A stretch of DNA of 64,000 nucleotides from Allomyces arbusculus (taxonomy: Eukaryota; Blastocladiomycota; Blastocladiomycetes; Blastocladiales; Blastocladiaceae). Numbering within the stretch: the stretch's first letter is position 1; every line of letters starts with the position of its first letter. The stretch lies in NCBI GenBank assembly GCA_027604705.1, contig JADHYV010000053.1, positions 67,344 to 131,343 of the forward strand, written 5' to 3'. Under the pieces are notes generated by a model that had not been told where the DNA came from, did no database searches, and saw only the letters and a list, made by a program, of their open reading frames with translations. Shown piece by piece: positions 1-10,830 of the stretch. The position numbers and the translations under genes are program-made.

Positions 1-510
1 CATGCGGTACGGGCGTGCCATGCCCGGTGCTGATCGCGCCCTCCCTTCGACGAGCGGACGAGGAACACTAGCGGTTACGGCGCCGACGCGATCCGAGTTG
101 GGCGGCAGAAGTGCAGAAGCGCGACCGCGACGAGCTGGCGACCTCTGGCAAGAGTTGGTCGGCGCGAGCGGCGCATAAACGGGGGCGACACGCCGTCAGT
201 CAGCTCACGTCCCAATCGTATTTGCACGCCATCCTTTATGGAGGATGCACGGGCGGCTCTGGTGGCTGCTGCTTTTACCTTGCGGTGAGTCGAACCCTGA
301 CTGGACTGGGCTGAGCCGAATATGGCAACTCAAGAGGACCACAGCGCCGCTGAGGAATGTGAACTTTCCGCCTTCCCCATTCCAGCCAACGATCATCAGC
401 CAGCTTCATGCATGAGAACACCACGCGGCGTCACGCGGCGGCGCCGATTCACCACGACTCCGCCCAGGTGCACCGAGACACTTGTCTATTTCCGCCCACG
501 ACCAATACTC
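1..510. other. gene-free left edge
   Basis: Downstream flank of the first MFS gene, running to the window edge. Short reading frames on both strands show no recognisable domain and no splice-linked continuation. I see no RNA gene, repeat or gene fragment that I can support. Confidence 0.5.
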
Positions 511-2218
511 TCACACATTGCCGAGAGCCGCGGCCGGCGGTGCAAGCTCTGCTGGCGCTGCATCAGTCTGGGACGGGCGCCAGTGATACTTGCGGTAATA
601 CCAAATGTAGAGGAACATGACGCACGCCGTCGTGCCAGAAAACAACCCCATGGACGCCATGAGGCCGCCAGCTTCATAGAGCAAACTCGACACGATCGGA
701 CCTATCAGTCGAGAACTTCTTGGTTAGAAAATAGTTTGGAGCGGAGACAGAAGATATGAACTAGGAAACCCAGTACCGATGAACATGCTCACGGCAAATG
801 AGACGTTGAAGCACGCGTACACTTGTCCCGATGCGGCCGGGTACTTGCGCGCGACCACGTCGCCCATGTCCGGCAGTGTCGGGGTCATTGCAATGGGCAA
901 GATTATGCCGACTGCGAGAAACACGGCAATGCACGCGGGCAGCGACGTGGGCAGGGCCAGGGTCGGGCTCGCAATCGTGGTCAGCGCCAGCCCGAGAATC
1001 ATGATCCGGTGTCGCGAGTACCGGTCGCAGAGCCAACCGACTGAAGTATTAGGTGGAGAGTGTTTGTGAGCATATGGGGTCTCTCTCAAACGAAAACAGG
1101 CAAAGGCCACGCACCAAACGGTCCAACAAACAACTCGGGCAGCCCGAGCGCGAGAAACATGAACCCATTTTGCGCGACTGACGTGCCGAACCGCGCCGTG
1201 AGCCACGGCGGCAGCACCGGCTCGAGACCCGACATGACCGACCCTTCCAGTACGACAGCGAGGCAATTGACCCACACCGCGGGTTCACGCAGCAGCACGC
1301 GCAGCGGCGGCACCGTATCGTCGAGCATTGCGGAGTTGCTGCCCATGGTCGCTGCGCGGCGTTGTTTTTTGGCCGCAATCGCCGGGTGCTCATCGACGAC
1401 GAGCCGCAAAATCAAAACGAGAATCGAGAGCGCCGTGAACACGTAGTAGGGCGAGTGCGGGCCGAGTGCCGCGTACAGTCCACCGCCAATCGCAGGTCCG
1501 AGAAGGTTGCCCGAGCTGAGCCCAGCCATGACGGTGCCCATGGTCGCTCCAAGCTGGTTGGCCGGGAACACGTCGCTGATCAGGGCCAGACCGACAGTCC
1601 AGTTGCCAGCGGCAGCAACACCTTGCAGCAGTCGAACAGCGACGTAGTGCCAGTATTCGGAGCAAACGAGGAACAGCAGCGACGCGGCGGTCAGGCCGCC
1701 AAGCGACATGACGATAGGCCACTTGCGGTCGTGCATTCGGTCGGAGACGAGGCCAAAAACGGGAGTTGCGAGAAGCATGCCTCCAGCTGATATTTTGGGA
1801 GCATCAACAGGGTTGATCAGGATTTTTTAGACTGTGGGAAAAGCGGTGGAGTGCACAGGAATGAACAAACCGTAGGCGCCGACAAGATAGCCAGTGTATT
1901 TCGGGCCGAGCCCAAACTGGTCCTGAACGATAGTCGGCAGGATCGGGATGACGGCCGCGTAAACAAAAATATCTGTCGTCGGCACCCGTGGTCAGATTCT
2001 AGGCGGATGCTCAGGGAAAACACTCTCGAAAATAAACACACACCCACAAAAACAATGAGGGTAACGAGCACGCCAATGACCCACGGCCGACTCCGCAACG
2101 ACAGCACTGACGGTACGGGTACGGGAGGCCGCGGCGCTTGCTGCTCGCACGATGAAGGCGGTTTGGCGGGTTTAGAGCCAGTGGACATGATCGCTGGCAA
2201 CGGCTTGGAGGTGTTCAA
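511..2218 (-). CDS. MFS transporter, DHA1 / vesicular-amine-transporter-like
   Basis: Probable proton-coupled drug or amine antiporter of the major facilitator superfamily; substrate unknown. Five exons read by eye on the minus strand: 2218-2044, 1972-1871, 1786-1115, 1040-777 and 701-511, giving 467 residues in one open frame. Visible features are a short Pro-rich N-terminus, a first helix from about residue 45, the loop motif GLVSDRMHDRKW near residues 103-114 (motif A equivalent, preceded by AYAGGMLLATP), and a second-half counterpart VGWLCDRYSRHR. About 12 helices are expected. Intron donors are GTGTGT, GTTTGT, GTGCGT and GTACTG. Met 2218 was chosen, but the Met 30 nt downstream is also possible. 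A tandem, decayed relative lies immediately upstream (2.7-4.3 kb). The family call is firm; the exact subfamily is inference. Confidence 0.82.
1744..1976. repeat. copy A of near-identical patch shared by the MFS pair
   Basis: This 233-bp stretch covers the start of exon 3, all of intron 2 (1787-1870), exon 2 and the first bases of intron 1 of the intact MFS gene. It matches 3923-4154 at all but two positions: one extra base here and one substitution. Similarity drops at both edges. Complete identity across an intron points to gene conversion or a very recent local copy. Confidence 0.9.
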
Positions 2219-2689
2219 CGATCCCGAGCGTTGACGCGCGGCACGGCATCCTTATGTATTGAGCATTGCGTCTCAGCGCGCCCTGGCAAGCACCCGGCGT
2301 TTTGGGCGGAGATCCGCGGCCGGTTTCGGGGTGGAGGTTGTCTGTGGCTTCGCTCCACATCCGTTTCGCGCAAAGCAGTGGCCGAGGAGTGAAACAACAG
2401 CATGGCGGAGGTGGACCGCCGCAGTTCACGGAAGTGGCGCCGTGTGTCCGTTCGGCCTGTAGCGAGTGTTGCTGCAGGCAAAACGCTGTTTTGGGAAGCA
2501 TCCTGGACATGCAACGCTGGATACACGGCGCACACTCGGCAAACCGCCTTGAACAACGGATCGGGGCGCAGACCAGCCGATCAAGCTTGGTGAAGGTGTC
2601 ACTTGCTGGTAGATTTTGCGGGTTTAGAGCAGGCGCGAGCGCATGTGTGCCGCGCGGCGCCCGGAGCGCCAAGAAGACAGGCGCAAGGG

Positions 2690-4338
2690 CCGTGGTTTGC
2701 ATCGGAAGGATATGTTGCGCTTTCGGCGTGCTGGACTGAGCATGGTGCCAGTGGTATTTGTGGAAATACCACACGTAAAGCACGACGACCAACGCGTCCG
2801 TGCCCGAAAACAACCCCATGGACGCGATAAGCCCGCCAGATTCGTAGAGCAAGCTCGACACGATCGGGCCGCCTACAGTTGGACGTGTTTGTGTCAGGAA
2901 AACCGAGTGCATCACCAAAGAAAACGGGGGTGGTCAAATGAGCGTACTGACCAATTAACATGCTCGTGGCGAACGCGACGTTGAAGCACGCGTAGACTTG
3001 CCCAGACGCGGCAGGGTACTTGTGCACAACCATGTCGTCCATGTCAGGCAGCGGCGGCGTCATAGCAATGGGGATAACGAGCCCGAGGATGACGAACACG
3101 ACAACTCACACGACCAGCGATTGCGGCAGGGCCAGGGTCGGGCTCGCGATCGTGATCAGCACAAGGCCGACGATCATGATGAGGTGCCGCGAGTACTGGT
3201 CGCAGAGCCAGCCGACTAGGAACATAGAGTGGAAGAGATTTGTGAGAGGCGTGGTCGTCATCATTCGAACCGAGCAGCGCCCAGCTGCGCGTACCGAATG
3301 GCCCAACAAACAACTCGGGCAAACCGAGCGCGAGAACCATGAGCCCGTTTTCCGCAATCGACGTGCCAAACCGCGCCGTGAGCCACGGCGGCAGCACCGG
3401 CTCGAGTCCGGACAGGACCGAGCCAACCAAGACGATCGCAACACAGTTGACCCAGACAGAGGGTTCGCGCATCAGCACGAATAGGGACGGGACTGTATCG
3501 TCAAGCATGCCAGCGACGCTGCCCATGGTCGCAGCCTGGCTCTGTTTCTTGGCCGCAATCGCCGGGTGCTCGTCAATGACGGGCCGCAAAATCAAAACGA
3601 GAGCCGAAACCGCCGTGAACACGTAGTAGGGCGAGTGCGGACCAAGCCCCGCGTAGAACCCGCCGCTGATTGCGGGACCGAGCAGGTTGCCCGAACTGAG
3701 TCCGGCCGTGACGGTGCCCATGGTCGCACCGAGCTGGTTGGCCGGGAACACGTCGGAAATGAGCGCGAGACCGACGGACCAATTTCCGGCGGCGGCAACA
3801 CCTTGCAGCAGTCGAACAGCGATGTAGTGCCAGTACTCGGAGCAAACGAGGAACAGCAGCGACGAGACGGTCAATCCAACAAGCGACAAGACGATGATCC
3901 ACTTGCTGTCATGGCGCCGTCCGAGACGAGGCCAAAAACGGGAGTTGCGAGAAGCATGCCTCCAGCTGATATTTTGGGAGCATCAACAGGGTTGATCAGG
4001 ATTTTTTAGACTGTGGGAAAAGCGGTGGAGTGCACAGGAATGAACAAACCGTAGGCGCCGACAAGATAGCCAGTGTATTTCGGGCCGAGCCAAACTGGTC
4101 CTGAACGATAGTCTGCAGGATCGGGATGACGGCCGCGTAAACAAAAATATCTGTTGTTGCTGGCGAGTGTGGTCAGGTTTTGGCGGTCACGATGGAATTG
4201 CTAGGAAATAGTTTCGAGAATGAACCACGTACCGACGAAGACAATGAGCGTCACCAGGGCGGCGATGGCCCACGGCCGATGACGGAACGGGAGCACTGCC
4301 GTCGCGGGGATGGGAGGCGGCGCATGTTGCTCACACAT
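2690..4338 (-). pseudogene. decayed tandem copy of the DHA1-type MFS transporter
   Basis: Same gene structure as the intact neighbour downstream. It starts at Met 4338 (the exon ends at 4233 before GTACGT), has matching introns and the same helices, for example the LISDVFPANQLGATMG loop and the ALGLPELFVGPF segment. Aligned by eye with its neighbour it carries three lesions: an in-frame TGA at 3106-3108 where the neighbour has a Cys codon, a one-base loss near 4091 (in the second exon) and a one-base loss near 3915 just after GLVSD. The normal stop is also not evident; the last exon frame runs on past the conserved KYHW segment towards the neighbour's start, so the 3' limit given is approximate. 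This is probably a pseudogene. Assembly error could explain the single-base losses but explains the nonsense codon less well. Confidence 0.75.
3923..4154. repeat. copy B of near-identical patch shared by the MFS pair
   Basis: This is the partner of 1744-1976, lying inside the decayed MFS copy and including its intron 2. It differs from copy A by one missing base and one substitution (CCG to CAG on the coding strand). The flanking exon sequence of the two genes is visibly more diverged. Confidence 0.9.
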
Positions 4339-5181
4339 TGAAGATGATGGAGCGGGGGGACATGGTCGGAAAGGAGCCACTTGTTAATGTGAGGGAGCTG
4401 CTCAGGACACCATGGTGATACGGGACACGACATCTTTAATTGACGCTGCCCCGCATCGCTGCTCGCCAGCGCGCGCGTCCATGGATTCGGGCCGCGATCC
4501 ACGACCGATTTCGGGTGGAGATAGCGCGCAGCGTCGGTCTAAATGCGTCTCGTGTGAATGAAGTGGTCTGGAAACTAGGCGCGAAAACAATGCTTGCCGC
4601 CTCAGCCAGCGGAACAGGCACCGTGGGTCCGTTCGGTCCGTTCGGCAAGGCGCCCGGCAAGTGATGTGTGTCCATGGAGCGTCCCCGTTTACGACGCAGG
4701 CCCTGGTCAACCACCCTTGAAGTGTGGATCAGGACTGACCAGCCGAGGTGCATGGTCCAGGTCGGGCAAAGCAAGGGCCAGGTTCCCCTGCCGGGGTACC
4801 CAAGTACCCTTGGCGAAACCTGCAAGATTACCGGCGCATTGTGCAGGCGGCCGGCGGCCAAGAAAACGCGCATGGATGTGGTTCGTATTGGCGAAGGAAC
4901 AGAAGAATAGCCGGCACCACAACCATGTTCGTTGTTTCTGTTGACGGCAGAAGAGGAACACGGAGGAGTGGGCGCGAGATGCTATCAACACGTTGAATGT
5001 CCTTTCCTTGATTCGGGGCCGAGTGAAAACACGTAACATCTTGTTCACCTTTGTTGACCCGCTGTTGTTGCAGCTGCACGCACGAACAACGACCCCGATA
5101 ACAACAAACGCGACGCGACTCGTTGCAAAGTATTCCCTGGGCCCGCTGCAGCAGGCCCCGACCGACAAGGTGACCGTCGAA
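4339..5181. promoter_or_regulatory. divergent intergenic region between MFS copy 2 and DENN gene
   Basis: This stretch serves as the 5' flank of both the MFS copy (minus) and the DENN gene (plus). Part of it (about 4490-4640) resembles the 5' flank of the intact MFS gene (about 2305-2470): both hold a GGTTTCGGGGTGGAG / GATTTCGGGTGGAG block and a GTCCGTTCGG block in the same order. The tandem duplication therefore probably carried its promoter along. An upstream in-frame Met for the DENN gene lies at 4993. No other gene is seen. Confidence 0.5.
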
Positions 5182-8100
5182 ATGGCGCCGTCTGCGGCTT
5201 TCGTCGCGGCGACCACTCCCGCACCGCCAACTTTGCTCGCACACTACGTTGCCGTGCTCGAACTGTCGATTGCCGATGAACGGCACGCTCCTGTTGTCCG
5301 CGCCGCGCACGTCTTTTCGCGCACGCCAACGCGCGACGACCACGACCACGACAACCTGCTCGCCGCCCTGCCGCTCTTTTGCGTTCCACACCCTGCCGTG
5401 CTCTTCAACGCTCCCGACCCTCCCGCACCACGCTTCCACGAGTTTGTCTTGACTGACGCTCACGGAAGCCACCAGTACGCTGCCTGCGTTGCGGTCCCGG
5501 CGCAATGGGTGCGGCTGGCGACTACGCCTAGCGATCTCGCGACCATTGCTCCCATGCAGCGCATGCCGTCGGCTTCGTCATTGTTTGGTGCACGATCAGT
5601 GACCTGTATTGTTCTCGTCGCCGCTCGCCCGCTCGGCGCGACCCTACGTGCGGTTCTCGGCGAGATCCTCGCCGTCATCTCGCACACGCGGTCGACGCAG
5701 GCGCAGGACAGTGTGCTTGAGCGCGTCATTTGGCAAGTCCTGCACCAACCTATTCTTGCTCCGGACCTGGTCGTGCCCGGATTCGCCGTGCAGCTCCGCC
5801 TGCCCGTGTCCAATGTCACTGTCCCATTGGCGCCGCTCCCGACGGACGATGCGGTCACGCACGTCGACTTCCCGCTCGCGCTCGTCTTTGACCACGTCTC
5901 GATTAACACGATTTTGCTCGGCATGGCAGCGCTTCTCGTTGATCGTGCCGTCCTGGTCGTGGGTTCGTCGATAACCACCATTGTTCACACTTGCGAGCTG
6001 CTGCGCGCTCTTGTCCACCCACCGCTCCCTTGGCTCGCCGTTTACGTGCCCATATTACCCGACTCGCTGCGTGAAATGCTCGATGCGCCGACCGTCTACC
6101 TCATGGGCACGCCATGGGCCTCGCCCGACAGCGTCCCGAGCACGACCGTGGTCGTGGACCTGACCGAAAATCGTGTGTGGAACTGGGACCCTGCCGAGAT
6201 TGAGCTTCCGGCCATGCCGCAACTCACTGCCGCGATCCATGCCGCGCTAGGGCGCGAAACCGATCCGGACGCGTCCTCGAGCGTGCACGCGCCCGCCCCG
6301 CTCGATTGGCGCGCTCGTAACGCGAGAATCCAGGCTGCCAGTCTGCAGTGGTGTGCTGAATTGCTCTCGGGGATGCGAGACGATGTGCCCGCATGGCGCG
6401 CGCGGCGCCGGGCGCAGTGCACGAGTTTTGCCGCAGCGCAATTTCTCGAGCTGTTTGAATTGTCGGCCATGGTGCAAGCGTACTTGCACGCGCCCACCGT
6501 CGACCCCTTGTTTAACCAGTACCTGACCGCGAACGGCGAATTTGGTTCAGGCGCGCCGTGGATGCGAGGGAGACGGCGGCAGGCACGCTGTGCCGAGGGG
6601 ATGGCCGCGAGAACAGCCCAGGAGGACCGCGTCAAGGTCCAGCTGGTGTTGGACGCTGGTGCAGATTCGTTGTGGCCGAGTCCGGCATTGAGTATGCTTG
6701 AGGTCGGCACGGCAAGGCGTGGCCTCGTCTTTGATCCTCAGCTCATTGAAGAGCGCGTCCGAATGGTCGCTGCTGATCCACGGCTCCGTTTGGCAACGTT
6801 CTGGCCGGTCGTCGATGCTCTCGATGACGCACTCGCACGGGCGGATCCAGGTTCCACGGCACACGGCGCACTCGCCTGGACGAAAGCGGTGGTTTTGCGC
6901 GAGGCGGGTGCCGCGGCGGATGTGGTCGGGTCCTCATACGTGGCCGCGTCAGTGTGCCTGACGGGACTGGCGAACGTTGCCGTCGAGGAGGACATTACGC
7001 GATGGGTCGCGATGTTGGGTGTCGAGGAGTTGCGCACGTTGTCGGGCGAGCATGTCCACCCGCAGCTCCGCACCATGGCGCTCATGCAACTCGCCGACAA
7101 GGAGCCGCCCGTCGTCGACGATTCGAGCAGCACGCTGAATGAGGTCGGAGGGGCAGATCCCGTCAAGACCGGTGGAAGTACTCCCGGTCTTGTCCAGCAG
7201 ACTGCTGATCCCGACGACGACCAGCCCTCCAACCCGACGCTCCCGCCCGCCGATAGCGGCCTCCTCGACTCGGTCCCGACACTCCCGCGTCGTCGACCCG
7301 CACCCCGCCTGCGGCACTGTTATCACCACCCACCGTCATCGCAAGCCGCTTCGCGTGCCAACTCGTCGCTCTTCTCGTCCCGCACTGGGTCGGCGGCGGT
7401 CATGGAAATGGACCTGTTCATGGCCCCGCTCCCGCGTTCACGCCGCGGCACGTCAATCTCGCCACCGCGGGCATTACACGATGACGGGTTGGCTGACAGC
7501 GCCGAAACGCTGACTGACGACGAGACCAAGCAGCGCCATCGCCGGTCGTCCGGTTCGGTCGATTTGCGGCGCGGAATTGTCGCGGCGCTTGCAGCGGTCG
7601 TGGGCCGTGCTGGGTCGCCATCGCGCACGGAGAGCAAGGACCACCCCTGCCTGAATGATATGGACGGAGATGACGCCGATGATGACCGACGTGCGCGGCG
7701 GAGAACAGGGAGTGGGCTTCAGAGGCCGCTGGTCGCATCCATACCCGAGCGCGTCACGCAGATGCTCGAGGCGATGGTCGTGCTCGCCAAGAGCTTTGCG
7801 CGTGTCGAGTACGGTCCAATGGGGCGGCCCCGTGATTTCATTCTCGATGACGCAGTCGGGCAAGTGGCCAAGTCACCTGTTTGGTCGGCGTTGCGCGCCG
7901 AGACGACCAAGCTGGCGATTGTGGGACCGGCCATGAGCGAGGACGAGGACGATGCCGACGACGAGCGCCGTGATGATGAGCGCGTGGCCATGTGGCTCAA
8001 CCTGTGCCAGCTAATTCTGTGCGTTCCTTGACTACCTCGCTTTTTCTCTCGCAACAGCAGTGCCAGAACTGACGTGCCTAATTTCCTGACGGATACTCTC

Positions 8101-8997
8101 CAGATTGCACAGTTTCATCGACTCGACATGCCCCACCCACACCGCGACCACCCCGCCCATTTGGCCCCACGCCGGCGACCCGCATTCCGTCGGCGCCGAC
8201 GCGCTCTACCGCGCGCGATGCCATCCACGCCCAGGCCGCGGCCCGCGGTACCGGATCAACTTCCACGCGTTTACGCTCGGCGACGTGCTGTTCCGCGTCC
8301 GCGAAGGCGCGCATTGGCTCGCGCGGTACTTGCCGCTCGTCATCCCGGACGGCACACCCGAAGGGCCTCGGTGCTGCGTGTTCCGCGGCGACTCGGTGCG
8401 GCAACAGGTGGTCACCGAAGCGGCGCAATTCGTGGATCGTGTCGTGGTTCCCGTCCCGCTTGGTGCGGGCAAGCCGGGCAAGAGTGGGCGCCGCACGGTA
8501 AGTGTGCCGCACTTGGTGCGAATGTACGGCTTGGATTTACTACACGAATCACTGAGCGGGACTGACTTTCGTTCGCGGTTACTAGACACCAGGACGAGTA
8601 CGCGGCGCACGGCACTCCGACCGGCTTCTTCGTATGGGCCGTGCACCATCTGCCCGAAACGAAGCTCGTGCAGTGGCTGCACGAGCACGACCTCGTGCGC
8701 ACCATCCACACCGCGCCGTCACGTCCCGTATCGCGTTTGGCGAGCCGGACCGCATCCCAAGCGACAATTCCGGACGAGACGCCGAGCTTGCTCGTCGCCG
8801 GCGAGCACGTGCCCGAATGGCCGCAGCCACGGGTGTCATCGCCGGGACGGCGACGGTCCGCGACGGTGGAACCGACTGTGGCTCCATCGTCGCGGGTGGT
8901 GCCCGAGGTGCGCGCCAAGTGGCGGGTCAGCAAGAAGTTGACGGTCAAGGTCGCGGCTGTCCCGACCGCGTGCGGGTTCCGGTTTGCCATGGACTAG
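5182..8997 (+). CDS. DENN-domain protein (putative Rab GEF)
   Basis: DENN proteins act as guanine-nucleotide exchange factors for Rab GTPases at membranes. Exons 5182-8018, 8104-8497 and 8593-8997 join in frame, giving about 1,211 residues. The uDENN part is visible at about residues 86-103 (HEFVLTDAHGSHQYAACV). The central DENN core is at about 230-325 (FPLALVFDHVSINTILL, then VVVDLTENRVWNW), and a dDENN-like helix is at about 415-450 (FLELFELSAMVQAYL, FNQYLT). A long disordered acidic and Ser/Pro-rich stretch follows (residues ~640-830). The C-terminal third holds a second folded region, including RINFHAFTLGDVLFRVREG, that I cannot name. Met 5182 sits in a good context (GAAATGG); an in-frame Met at 4993 would add 63 residues. 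The Rab target and the vertebrate subfamily are not assignable by eye. Confidence 0.8.
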
Positions 8998-10159
8998 ATG
9001 GGGAGGGAGGGCAGAAGACTGGAATATTGCGGGGGTGGAGACTGGGTATTGCGTGCAGAGGATCCTGTCCGGTGGAAAATATCGCAATGGGCTTGGGACG
9101 AGCGGGGCAAAGTCGTTTGTCTGTCGAGGGGTGCTCCTTCTCGCCTCTGCCGGCGCCGCATGGCTGTGCACTTCCCACACATTTCTCGGACCACCACCAC
9201 TTCATCCGAGACTATCCAACTACCAATGTGGATCAAGTAGCGAAAACACGAGGCGGAAGACAAGCACGCGGGCGAGAACGGTCCCTCACCGACCTTTCCA
9301 TCCTCGGCCACACGCGTCTGATCAGGCAGTGTACGCGTTCCTTATCCCAAACCACGTTTTCAATAGCCCTCCCCCCGTTGGATCGCGTGTTGAGGTCCTG
9401 TACTCCCAGGCCCGGGATGGCTGCCCTTGATTTGTATTGATACCTCCCCGCCGGTTTACCCTGACCCTGGTCGTGGCCGTCCTCGTCATGACCGTGTTGA
9501 ACTTCACGACACGACCGACACTCCGATCATTACCCAAGGTAATACTGCCGCGTCAATGCGCTTCGGTTCTCATTCCGTGTCATGATCTGGCCCAAAACAA
9601 TTGAACATCACGCCTTTCGTGAGCCTTGTTCTTTTGTGCAATTGGCATGGTCCACCCGATCACGACCTGGAATACGATTTTTCGCGGGCCCAACGCTGGT
9701 CGCTCCGTTGAGATCGATGGGAGCGCTTTCGGTGTGTTACTCGACACCAAGTACCATATGTCACACTCCCGGACGAGAAACGTTCGAGTGACACGCAAGG
9801 CCATCGTTGTTACGGAATCGCCAAGGCTCTAATCCGCCCGAGACGGCACTGGCAAATATGTGGCTCAACCGCAACTATTTCCCCCCGGGTCGCGGGGATT
9901 CATCGCTCCAGGTTCGCATAGATTGGCTTGGTCACATGGTAAGGTCCTTATCACGGCACTCATGAGCCTACCCATCGATACGTACTTGTAGAACGTTGGT
10001 CTTCGTCTGCGAGGAAAGAATATCCGACCAGGTGACGATCGCAACCCACCAGGGCGGCACCGACTAGTCCCTCGACGTGGTGGGCCAGAAAGCTGTCCGA
10101 GGCGCCATCGTGCAGTAGGGGCAGCGCAAGTTGGACACATTTGTGCTTCCTTCAGGTCG
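8998..10159. other. intergenic, no confident gene
   Basis: Downstream of the DENN gene. A frame near 9626-9930 reads as plausible protein in places but is interrupted, and I could not connect it convincingly to anything. No repeat or RNA gene was recognised. Confidence 0.4.
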
Positions 10160-10729
10160 ATGAACATGTCGCTCAAATTATGCCCTTTGATCGCAGATAG
10201 AGACTTCACGTCGCCCACAGTCAAGTGGCTGCTCGACTGGGAGGAGCACAAGCACGGGCGTCAATTCTGGTGCATGGCTGACGACAGCTGGCGCCTTAAG
10301 CCGGTTGATGGTAGGTACGACACGTTTCGGATGACATTCTCGCATGCGTCATTCGCTAATTCTGCTCCAGCTCTGAAAAACCACTTCAACGGTCAGTCGC
10401 TCCACCTTTGGCCGTGTCGCGACGCGCCGGAACAGCAATTCCGCCTTGGTGATTGGCAGACGTTTGACCCAAACTTCGACTTGGACGAGGAGCAGCAGCG
10501 CAAGACCATGGGAGAGCAGTGTGTGTTCCGGTCATGCTCGGATTACCGCCGCCTTGATTCCGTGCGCCGGATCGGGCAGGCATGCGACTACCTCGGCGTG
10601 TTTGCCGGGCTCGCGTGCGGGATTGATCGCGCGTGGTCGATTCGGCCGGTGTGCGGGTGCTCATGCTCGACGGTGATGGCCGAGAAGTCACTTTTGTCGC
10701 AGTGGTTTTGTTGTTTGCTCACTTGTTGA
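10160..10729 (+). other. candidate exon(s) with ricin-B-type lectin-like segment
   Basis: An open frame contains the segment NGQSLHLWPCRDAPEQQFRL, which resembles one repeat of a ricin-B-type beta-trefoil lectin: an N-G-Q turn, LWPC and a Q-x-aromatic close, here QQF instead of the usual QxW. A possible 61-nt intron with a GTAGGT donor interrupts it near 10312-10372. The 5' limit, any signal peptide and other trefoil repeats are not found, so this may be a fragment or a chance resemblance. It lies tail-to-tail with the aspartyl-tRNA synthetase gene. No function should be inferred beyond possible carbohydrate binding. Confidence 0.3.
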
Positions 10730-10830
10730 ACATCATTGTTCGTCCAATTGTTCTGGAAGCGTTCAACGGCGATATCGTGCAAACAAAAATTGGATTTCGG
10801 CCCCGTGCGGGGGCCTATCTTGTCGTCCAT

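Noticed and set aside
2172-2690. Long C-terminal extension of the second MFS copy reaching into its neighbour's first exon
   Set aside because: Beyond the conserved KYHW segment the frame matches nothing in the intact copy. It is best explained as loss of the stop in a decayed gene or a chance open frame.
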